From assembly GCA_947306025.1 (NCBI GenBank), contig CAMZFJ010000129.1, forward strand, positions 1 to 6,041: a DNA stretch of 6,041 bases, given 5' to 3'. Source of the DNA: an uncultured Fibrobacter sp. (lineage in GTDB: Bacteria > Fibrobacterota > Fibrobacteria > Fibrobacterales > Fibrobacteraceae). Numbering within the stretch: the stretch's first letter is position 1; every line of letters begins with the position of its first letter. The position numbers and the translations under genes were made by a program. A model generated the notes under the pieces. The model made no database searches, was not told the DNA's origin, and worked only from the letters and a program-made list of their open reading frames with translations. Positions 1 through 5,355 of the stretch are shown here, in pieces.

Positions 1-897
1 AGTTTTGTATCCAGCGCTCTTTGCATGTACTTTTTTTCGATGTATGTTTTCACATTTCTTGAAAACAGAAAAATTGAACCGAAAAAAATCATTCGGAATT
101 CTGTTCTTGCGCTCTGCGTTATCGACTTCTTCTTGAATCTTGGTGTGGACCTCGCCTCTGGAGACATCACTAGAGACTGGACTTCTACAGAGACAATCGT
201 TTCTTGGCTTGCCACTGGAGCGTGGGGAATCATCATGGCGGGGACTGTCATTTATTTTCGCAAACAGTTTGGCACAAAGACTTTCATTTTTCTCATCATC
301 TACTTTATACTCCCCTTTATTGGAGGCTCGCTTACACCATTCGTTGACGACATTCGCATTGATATCCTAAGCGTCACATTCGTAATCGCATGCCTTTTTG
401 TCGGCGTGCAAGTCAGCGAAAACACGTTTCACAAAATGTTCGAGAAACTCAGTTTTCAAGATGCAATGACTGGGCTTTATAACAGAAACTATTTAATCAT
501 GAACCCAGACGATGTCAAACGCAAGCTCCCTTGCTGTTACGTAATGTTCGACTTGAATCACCTCAAAGAGATCAACGACCGTTACGGTCATAACAAAGGC
601 GATGAATACATACAACAGTTTTCAAATATTATAAAGAAAATTGTTCCCGAAAACGCAGAAGCCATTCGTCTTGGAGGCGATGAATTTTTGGTCATTTTAC
701 CCAAGCATGACATAATCAAATGCAAGTCATTCCTCGAAACATATCTTGAGGAATGTAGCGCTCCGGGAGTCAACGAAAGTGCCGCTTACGGCTTTGCCAT
801 ACGCACAACAGGCATGCAAAGCGAAGATGAAATCATCGCCGCTGCAGATGGAGAAATGTACTCGCAAAAGAAATCGTCAAGAGAAGGTAGAGCGTAA
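1..897 (+). CDS. Membrane-bound diguanylate cyclase (GGDEF domain), 5' end cut by window edge
   Basis: Predicted to make cyclic di-GMP from two GTP at the inner membrane. The frame is open back to base 1 with no stop, and the residues before the first Met (base 25) continue a hydrophobic stretch, so the true start lies outside the window. Numbering from that Met, hydrophobic segments lie at about 1-12, 23-42, 57-77, 85-105 and 112-131, followed by a GGDEF domain at about 140-285. Visible motifs are DAMTGLYNR (146-154), FDLNHLKEIND (175-185, metal and GTP binding), GH at 188-189 and the signature LGGDEF (216-221), plus the terminal ADGEMYSQKK. The active site is therefore intact. The inhibitory RxxD site expected 9 and 6 residues before GGDEF is replaced (P208, A211), so product inhibition through that site is unlikely. 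No periplasmic sensor domain is visible. The gene ends in tandem stops (TAATAA) and converges on the lipoprotein operon with 9 bp between. No convincing terminator is seen. Confidence 0.9.
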   Translation, partial: SFVSSALCMYFFSMYVFTFLENRKIEPKKIIRNSVLALCVIDFFLNLGVDLASGDITRDWTSTETIVSWLATGAWGIIMAGTVIYFRKQFGTKTFIFLIIYFILPFIGGSLTPFVDDIRIDILSVTFVIACLFVGVQVSENTFHKMFEKLSFQDAMTGLYNRNYLIMNPDDVKRKLPCCYVMFDLNHLKEINDRYGHNKGDEYIQQFSNIIKKIVPENAEAIRLGGDEFLVILPKHDIIKCKSFLETYLEECSAPGVNESAAYGFAIRTTGMQSEDEIIAAADGEMYSQKKSSREGRA

Positions 898-906
898 TAA
901 GCTGGA

Positions 907-2391
907 TTACCAATCCGATTCCAAGTCATTTTTTAGTGAATCCGCGTAAGATGAATTCTTCACGGACACAATCGCCTTATCGCTCTTGCCTCCGATAAAA
1001 ATACCGTACGAGTGTTCACCATTTATTTCGCCACCGCTATACGAATCTTCAATCTTCAGCACGGCAAAGTCCCCGACATATCCAACAAAGCCGCCCAAGT
1101 ACGGAGTTCCGTGAACGCCCGATAAATTGCGACTATTCGTGATGGACAATTCGGTCGAATCATGGACAAATCCGACGAACGCCCCGATGCGATTATGACC
1201 GTAAATAAAGGAATCCTTGAGCGTAAGATTCTTTATCGTAACAGGTCCATCACCTTTACGGACTGAGCCGAAAAGTCCTGTTCCACGAGATACGGCATGG
1301 ACAAACAATCCTGAAATAGAATGGCCTTGACCATCAAAAGTTCCTCCAAAATCCATCATCGGAATCCAAGGAATCAACATTCGGCATTTATCTTCATACA
1401 TCAAACAAAAGTCATTGTCTTCCATTAACTCTTCCTTTTTGATTTGATGATTGATTTCTATATCCGCAACGAGAACACCACACGCGCTTCGATTCTTTTC
1501 CATGCCCACAAGGCCGTTCACAATTGCCGAAAAGCCGTACAGTTCATCAGCTGAAGCGATTTGATAGCAGCCGTCAACCAAGCGAGGTTTCTTGAAGTGA
1601 AATCGTTTTGTAAAAAAGGTCTTTTCTTCAACACGGTTCGAATTTTTATCACAGTAAAAAGAATTGACAATATCAACTGGAGGCGGGAATGCAAGCTCTT
1701 CAACCAACCCTTCACCTTTGTAAAAAGTATCTGGTCTAAAATTAAAATACACAACATTTCCCACGAGATAGCGGTCTTTCACCATACTATATGAATTTGT
1801 TATAAACAGGCGTGACACGCGATAAGCCACGCCAAGCAAACCTCCAACATTTTTTGATCTAGACAAATTTTCATCTTGCAAACTTACATGTTTTTCATAT
1901 AGGGCGCCATCATAGTACACATTTTCTAAAAACAGGTTTGCCGCACTGTCTGCCTCGCCGACAATCCCGCCGACATTCATTTTTGCGTTAAAATAGGAAT
2001 CTTCGACGCCCAAATTTCGAATTTCAGATTTTGCAGATTTCGCAACAGAAGCAAAAAAGCCCACACTCTTTTGAGATTCATCATCGAAATACAACCCACG
2101 AATCACATGCCCACGGCCATCAAATGTTCCCACAAAATTTTTCATTGGAGTCCAAACTTTAACATTTTGCAAGTTTTGCCTTGGAGATTCGTTCACAACA
2201 ATGTCCGAAGTCAACTCCGCACAAACAGGGGTTCTATCGCCAACCGAATCACGATTATTGACTACCGCAGCAAATTCATAAAGTGCTTCAGGAGAGCCAA
2301 TCTTATAACAGCCATCAACCAAGCGAAGTGATGACGAATCGCCGCACGACATCAAGAGCAACAAGCTTGTTAAAAGAAGAAGATTTTTCAT
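907..2391 (-). CDS. Lipoprotein with two GLUG/beta-helix-type modules
   Basis: Probable surface or periplasmic lipoprotein of 494 aa; function unknown. The ATG at 2391 was chosen because it begins a textbook type II signal peptide (MKNLLLLTSLLLLMSC, lipidated Cys16). The longer frame from 2418 would start on TTG inside the neighbour's last codons. The mature protein has two homologous modules, each opening with LVDGCY (24-29 and 271-276), followed 29 residues later by a second Cys (C28/C57 and C275/C304). Each continues with a W-x-P-M..F motif and TFDG[RQ]GH (89-95 and 351-357), then GLUG-like repeats such as NVGGIVG, NVGGLLG, RIGAFVG and YLGGFVG with ITNS or IEDS turns. Such repeats are known from right-handed beta-helix or adhesin-like surface proteins. 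No catalytic motif is seen, so binding or adhesion is only an inference. It is the last gene of the run, 20 bp after the MORN gene stop. No Shine-Dalgarno sequence precedes the ATG, suggesting translational coupling or SD-independent initiation. Confidence 0.85.
   Translation of the reverse strand: MKNLLLLTSLLLLMSCGDSSSLRLVDGCYKIGSPEALYEFAAVVNNRDSVGDRTPVCAELTSDIVVNESPRQNLQNVKVWTPMKNFVGTFDGRGHVIRGLYFDDESQKSVGFFASVAKSAKSEIRNLGVEDSYFNAKMNVGGIVGEADSAANLFLENVYYDGALYEKHVSLQDENLSRSKNVGGLLGVAYRVSRLFITNSYSMVKDRYLVGNVVYFNFRPDTFYKGEGLVEELAFPPPVDIVNSFYCDKNSNRVEEKTFFTKRFHFKKPRLVDGCYQIASADELYGFSAIVNGLVGMEKNRSACGVLVADIEINHQIKKEELMEDNDFCLMYEDKCRMLIPWIPMMDFGGTFDGQGHSISGLFVHAVSRGTGLFGSVRKGDGPVTIKNLTLKDSFIYGHNRIGAFVGFVHDSTELSITNSRNLSGVHGTPYLGGFVGYVGDFAVLKIEDSYSGGEINGEHSYGIFIGGKSDKAIVSVKNSSYADSLKNDLESDW
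1132..1581 (-). repeat. Second LVDGCY/GLUG module of the lipoprotein gene
   Basis: This codes for residues 271 to about 420. It has the same order of motifs as the first module and the same 29-residue Cys-Cys spacing and 9-residue Trp-to-TFDG spacing. It also carries an insert of about 15 residues before the Trp, with two extra cysteines (C329, C336). GLUG-like motifs continue after it to the end of the protein. Confidence 0.7.
1942..2322 (-). repeat. First LVDGCY/GLUG module of the lipoprotein gene
   Basis: This codes for residues 24 to about 150 of the GLUG lipoprotein. It aligns with the second module (1132-1581) at LVDGCY, the downstream Cys, the W-x-P-M motif, TFDGRGH and the following GLUG-like repeat. 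At the DNA level only the LVDGCY segment remains nearly identical (2308-2325 against 1568-1585, one mismatch in 18), so the duplication is old. Confidence 0.7.
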
Positions 2392-2411
2392 AACACAAGT
2401 TTTCAACAAAT

Positions 2412-3218
2412 TCACCAACCGAATTCTGTATTTCCATCAATTTTCTCTATAGAAACGGAGCCATTTTTTCGCGAATAGTGTTTATAAAATCCTACATGCG
2501 TTCCGTCTTTAAATCTGACTTCAAAATCCTTTTTGCCAGAAGGATAATACTGAATCTGATTCCCGTCCATCAAGCCGTTCTTGTATTGATTAACGATATA
2601 CTTTTTCCCCGTCGGGAAATAGCGCTTGTCATAGCCGTTTCGGAGCCCTTGTGAAAACTGGATTTCGCGAAATAGCTTTCCATCGGGGAAATAAACTTTA
2701 AGTAATCGGACATTTTTCGGCACGCGAATATCTTCGCGGGGAATTGGAAGTTTTACAACATAAATTCCCTTTTGGGCATTTTCGGCCGTCAGTTCACTTT
2801 CTGAAAATTCATAGACGGAATCTGGCTTGCAACCTTTTTCTTTAACGAGCTTTTTCAACGATTGGATTTGATCAAACAGAACTGAATTCGTTTGAACAAT
2901 CAGATCCGTTGAATTATTTGCCTCATCCTCATAGCGCACAACAGAATCAGGGGTTGAACAATAATTAAAATGCCAGCCTCGCTCCATTAAATCCGTATGC
3001 CTAGATTGCACAAAAATTCCACCCGGTTCACACATGCATCCGTTAAGTTCATTCCATTCCGTCTTTTTCATTTTCTCGTACAGGGAATCGTCAATTGCAG
3101 CAAAAAGAGTCGCCATCGCCGAATCTTTATTCAAATCGACGGCATTTAGCCAAAGGCCCTCTTCGCATGCAGCCGAAAGCGAGTAAGCAAAAAACAAAAG
3201 GAGAAGATTTTTTTTCAT
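2412..3218 (-). CDS. Secreted or lipidated protein with MORN-type (YwqK-like) repeats
   Basis: Exported protein of 268 aa; function unknown. The ATG at 3218 is preferred over the upstream in-frame ATG at 3296 because it starts directly at a signal peptide (MKKNLLLLFFAYSLSAAC), and the longer form would overlap the preceding gene by 43 bp. The lipobox is imperfect (SAAC, Ser at -3), so Cys18 may be lipidated or the protein may be cut by signal peptidase I after Ala17. Residues 20-170 match no family I recognise and hold four cysteines (C61, C63, C87, C130). Residues 176-260 are repeats with a 24-residue period: YFPDGK, YFPTGK and YYPSGK starting at 176, 200 and 224, with NG[YL] or KDG between, and a degenerate fourth unit at 248. 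This is the MORN-variant repeat found in proteins often named 'YwqK family antitoxin'. No toxin partner lies next to it, so that name should not be carried over. There is no Shine-Dalgarno sequence. The gene is in an operon with its neighbours (35 bp after one, 20 bp before the next). Confidence 0.85.
   Translation of the reverse strand: MKKNLLLLFFAYSLSAACEEGLWLNAVDLNKDSAMATLFAAIDDSLYEKMKKTEWNELNGCMCEPGGIFVQSRHTDLMERGWHFNYCSTPDSVVRYEDEANNSTDLIVQTNSVLFDQIQSLKKLVKEKGCKPDSVYEFSESELTAENAQKGIYVVKLPIPREDIRVPKNVRLLKVYFPDGKLFREIQFSQGLRNGYDKRYFPTGKKYIVNQYKNGLMDGNQIQYYPSGKKDFEVRFKDGTHVGFYKHYSRKNGSVSIEKIDGNTEFGW
2439..2693 (-). repeat. MORN-variant repeats, about 3.5 units of 24 codons
   Basis: This codes for residues 176 to about 260 of the MORN protein. 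Each unit has the form Y-[FY]-P-x-G-K followed by a beta-strand and a [KQ]-[NDG]-G turn. The period is exactly 24 residues between the first three units. The DNA copies are diverged, so this is a protein-level repeat. Confidence 0.75.
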
Positions 3219-3253
3219 TGCTGTAATCGTGTTAAGGTTGGCACATATCTTTA

Positions 3254-3739
3254 TCATTTTTTCAGGACTTTCGCAGAACGGATTATTTTTTCGCAAATGG
3301 TAGAATCGACTAAATCGGGGCGATAACTAAATTCCACAAACAGCGGGATTTGCCTGCGAATTAATGAGCCAGAACGGTTAGCGCGAATAACAACGGTTCG
3401 ATGAGCTGATATAGCTCCATGGAATATACTCATAGAATCGAGACGGGCGAACGTCATAAAGTCTTTCTCTTTACATTTTTTATTGGTCGGCTTGCCGTGA
3501 TTTGTGGATTCGCCATCATAAAAAGACATAATGCGATTGTCAAAAGAATCCTTGATATAACGAACGTTCCATTTGCTATTGGATTCAGACGAATCAACGG
3601 AAAAGCCTTCGGGCAGTTCGAGCAGATAATAAGAAGATCGATATACATTCTTGCCATCAGCAACAGGATCCTCGTTCGAATTGGAACAGGAAATCAAAAG
3701 GACAGCAAATGCAAATAAAAGGAGAAGAATATTTTTCAT
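3254..3739 (-). CDS. Small lipoprotein, paralogue of the upstream gene's N-terminal third
   Basis: Lipoprotein of 161 aa; function unknown. The signal peptide MKNILLLLFAFAVLLISC has a canonical lipobox (LISC, Cys18), followed by SNSNEDPVA, an acidic tether that may affect sorting. The rest is one compact domain ending in a helix-like ICEKIIRSAK. It matches residues 23-173 of the upstream 495-aa lipoprotein in order: CSNSNEDPVA, LP[EK]G[FY]SVDS, IKDS..N..MSF, RLDS..IF.G and PD.VD..ICE.IIRSAK. This is a tandem paralogue pair. The order of a beta-strand with 'LPxGF' early and a helix late loosely recalls PsbP/DcrB/LpqN-type lipoproteins, a weak structural guess. The start lies 3 bp after the upstream stop, with a GAGGAA Shine-Dalgarno sequence inside the upstream gene's last codons, so translation is probably coupled. 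The gene ends with tandem stops TGATAA. Confidence 0.88.
   Translation of the reverse strand: MKNILLLLFAFAVLLISCSNSNEDPVADGKNVYRSSYYLLELPEGFSVDSSESNSKWNVRYIKDSFDNRIMSFYDGESTNHGKPTNKKCKEKDFMTFARLDSMSIFHGAISAHRTVVIRANRSGSLIRRQIPLFVEFSYRPDLVDSTICEKIIRSAKVLKK
3660..3693. repeat. 34-bp direct repeat, copy 1 (lipobox and tether region)
   Basis: This 34-bp stretch is identical to 5136-5169. In both genes it covers the codons of the lipobox Cys and the SNSNEDPVA tether. It is much better conserved than the DNA on either side. Confidence 0.95.
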
Positions 3740-3742
3740 TGT

Positions 3743-5230
3743 TTAAAATTCCTCTTCGGCACAATCAAGCACAGCATCAATATCGCCATTAATGCGTTTC
3801 ATAAGGCTATCCGCAGGCAATTGTTCCAACGTTTTTGATTTTGCGACTTTGGGTTTCGCCGTTTGCCCTTTGCATTTGGGTTCCGTAACTTCGCGCAACG
3901 GTTGCCAATCAGAGCAAGCATAACCCGAAACATGCAATCCTTGGAAATCACTAAAAAGCGGCGTCAAAATTCGCATTTCTTCCCATTTCCCTTTGAAAAG
4001 ATTGCTTCTCGTAAACAAGCTCCCTGTACCCCATAAATCAGAGACAGTTGTAGATTCTGTTTTTCCCAAAAGCGATTTCACAATCGTTATCTTTGATTTA
4101 TCCAACTTTTTTTCTTCACCAGGATCCACATAAGAAATGGGGAACTCGCTAATTTTGCCATCGGCCCTCAATTGAACAATTCCATCATAATCAATAGCAG
4201 CCCGGATTGGATTCATAGTCAAACCGCGTTCTAAATATCCTGCATGCGAATGATAAGTAAAATCAAACGATTGTGGAACATCGTTCTTGCTGTAATGAAT
4301 ATTTAATTTGTATAGTTTCGAACAATTATGAGGCGGTCTTGGAGGCGGTTCCTTCTGACATTTTTTCAAAAGTCTTTCTTTAAACGGTTTATCTTCCATA
4401 GCCATTAACAAATCAACGACATCTGTTTTTTCTGCATATTTTCCATTCCATCCGATTTCACAAGATTCGTCGATGTGAAATGAGCCTTTGTATTCATCAC
4501 CCATAAAGCAATCGGCAAGAAACAGGTATTTTCCGTTTTTTTCAAAGAAGTCTTGGTTCGCTGACACAGCAGGCAAAAGTTCAATATCTTTTACTAACGT
4601 TTGAATATCCTTTATATGCAAGTTGCGCAACTTAGACATTGTTACGCCTCCCAAAGAATCATTATCAGGCATATAAATGCTGCACAAATAATTTTTGTTA
4701 TAGCTGTGTATTTTTGCAGAACGGATTATGTTTTCGCAAATTGCTGTATCTACTTGATCGGGATAATAAATGAATTCCAGTGTTTCATAAGGTGCCCCAA
4801 TCTCTCCCTTTGAAAGAATTCGATTGGAACTAATATAAACAGAACGATATTTAGTTTTTTCGCCTTTAAAAATCCTAACGGAATCAAGCCTTCCAACCTC
4901 ACTAAATTCATTTGGATTTTCAAGACGAGACAATTTAATTGGTAAATCACCATTATAATATGTCAGCTGAATAAAACTCATGAAGTGATTCCCTACGGAG
5001 TCTTTAATACTATATAAACCTAGCTCAAAATGAGGCGTACTATCCACAGAATAGCCTTTAGGCAACGCTAAATGGTATTCTTTATTAACAAAATAGTCCT
5101 TTGCTGCAACGGGAAATTCATTCGATTTTGAGTGGGCAACAGGATCCTCGTTCGAATTGGAACAGGAAACTAAGAGCAAAGCAATAAGGATTGCGATAAA
5201 AACGTTTATGTTTTTCGGGAACAATTTCAT
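3743..5230 (-). CDS. Two-part lipoprotein of unknown function, first gene of the operon
   Basis: Lipoprotein of 495 aa. The ATG at 5230 opens a signal peptide ending in the lipobox LVSC (Cys23), and no other Met lies before the Cys. Residues 23-173 are the domain shared with the next gene (LPKGYSVDS at 56-64, SIKDSVGNHFMSF at 74-86, RLDSVRIFKG at 114-123, ICENIIRSAK at 164-173). A short tether duplication is visible (SNEDPVA then SNEFPVA). Residues 180-495 form a second region not present in the paralogue and not recognised: a Cys-rich part (C183, C241, C257, C291, C303), a proline-rich break EPPPRPPHNC at 294-303, then a mixed alpha/beta region with C439, C453 and C490. No enzymatic signature is visible. 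The stop precedes the next ATG by 3 bp. No Shine-Dalgarno sequence is seen before the start, and the predicted promoter lies so close that the mRNA may have almost no leader. Confidence 0.88.
   Translation of the reverse strand: MKLFPKNINVFIAILIALLLVSCSNSNEDPVAHSKSNEFPVAAKDYFVNKEYHLALPKGYSVDSTPHFELGLYSIKDSVGNHFMSFIQLTYYNGDLPIKLSRLENPNEFSEVGRLDSVRIFKGEKTKYRSVYISSNRILSKGEIGAPYETLEFIYYPDQVDTAICENIIRSAKIHSYNKNYLCSIYMPDNDSLGGVTMSKLRNLHIKDIQTLVKDIELLPAVSANQDFFEKNGKYLFLADCFMGDEYKGSFHIDESCEIGWNGKYAEKTDVVDLLMAMEDKPFKERLLKKCQKEPPPRPPHNCSKLYKLNIHYSKNDVPQSFDFTYHSHAGYLERGLTMNPIRAAIDYDGIVQLRADGKISEFPISYVDPGEEKKLDKSKITIVKSLLGKTESTTVSDLWGTGSLFTRSNLFKGKWEEMRILTPLFSDFQGLHVSGYACSDWQPLREVTEPKCKGQTAKPKVAKSKTLEQLPADSLMKRINGDIDAVLDCAEEEF
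3749..3754 (-). promoter_or_regulatory. Shine-Dalgarno sequence (GAGGAA) of the 161-aa lipoprotein
   Basis: GAGGAA lies 9 nt before the ATG at 3739, within the Glu-Glu codons that end the upstream lipoprotein (stop at 3743-3745). It is the only recognisable Shine-Dalgarno sequence among the four operon starts. It may be partly an accident of the Glu codons. Confidence 0.5.
5136..5169. repeat. 34-bp direct repeat, copy 2 (lipobox and tether region)
   Basis: Perfect copy of 3660-3693, in the same orientation, 1,476 bp apart. A second matched block at the other end of the shared domain (3273-3298 against 4716-4741, 25 of 26 identical) supports duplication of the whole domain rather than a mobile repeat. 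Confidence 0.95.
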
Positions 5231-5231
5231 C

Positions 5232-5245
5232 GTAGTATAAACTAC
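5232..5245. promoter_or_regulatory. Perfect dyad over the -10 box (possible operator)
   Basis: GTAGT-ATAA-ACTAC is a perfect 5-bp inverted repeat with a 4-bp centre, and it contains the predicted -10 hexamer. A repressor site is possible. The dyad is short and A+T-rich, so chance is a real alternative. Confidence 0.35.
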
Positions 5246-5262
5246 ATAAATTAACGTGTCGA
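5234..5262 (-). promoter_or_regulatory. Candidate sigma70-type promoter of the lipoprotein operon
   Basis: On the - strand TCGACA (5262-5257, 5 of 6 to TTGACA) and TATACT (5239-5234, 5 of 6 to TATAAT) are separated by exactly 17 bp. The -10 box ends 3 bp before the ATG at 5230, so transcription would begin within or next to the start codon, giving a leaderless or nearly leaderless mRNA. An alternative Bacteroidota-like reading (TTTG, 21 bp, TAGTTTAT) overlaps it and also predicts a start close to the ATG. Confidence 0.5.
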
Positions 5263-5266
5263 TGGC

Positions 5267-5300
5267 AAAAAAAATAGTCTATGGAGTTTGTCCATAGGCT
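5267..5300 (-). terminator. Rho-independent terminator of the argD-like gene
   Basis: Read on the - strand, a hairpin with a perfect 7-bp stem (CCTATGGA side 5297-5291, partner 5285-5279) and a 5-nt loop extends by two more pairs past one mismatch, and is followed by one A and eight T (5274-5267). It begins about 55 bp after the stop of the aminotransferase gene and ends just before the -35 box of the lipoprotein operon, so it separates the two transcription units. Confidence 0.8.
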
Positions 5301-5355
5301 TATTTTCTTTGAAAAAGGTGATGCCGCAGCTATGCGACGCTTATCGCGAAATTAG

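Noticed and set aside
904..916. Small hairpin GGATT-ACC-AATCC between the convergent genes as a shared terminator
   Set aside because: The stem is only 5 bp, the loop is 3 nt, and no T-tract follows directly on either strand.
2392..2418. N-terminal extension of the GLUG lipoprotein to a TTG codon at 2418
   Set aside because: It would put nine residues before a perfect type II signal peptide and overlap the preceding gene's stop. The ATG at 2391 explains the sequence better.
3219..3296. Longer form of the MORN protein starting at 3296
   Set aside because: It would overlap the preceding gene's end and bury the signal peptide 26 residues inside the protein.
3419..3718. Open frame of 99 codons on the + strand
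   Set aside because: It lies antisense within the 161-aa lipoprotein, which has a clear signal peptide and paralogue. The antisense frame has no recognisable features.
3660..5169. The 34-bp repeats as attachment sites or ends of a mobile element
   Set aside because: Both copies lie in the same codons of homologous genes, and no transposase, integrase or inverted ends are present. Gene duplication explains them.
5276..5310. The terminator hairpin acting on the + strand
   Set aside because: The T-rich stretch on that side is interrupted and no + strand gene ends nearby. The uninterrupted eight-T tract is on the - strand side.
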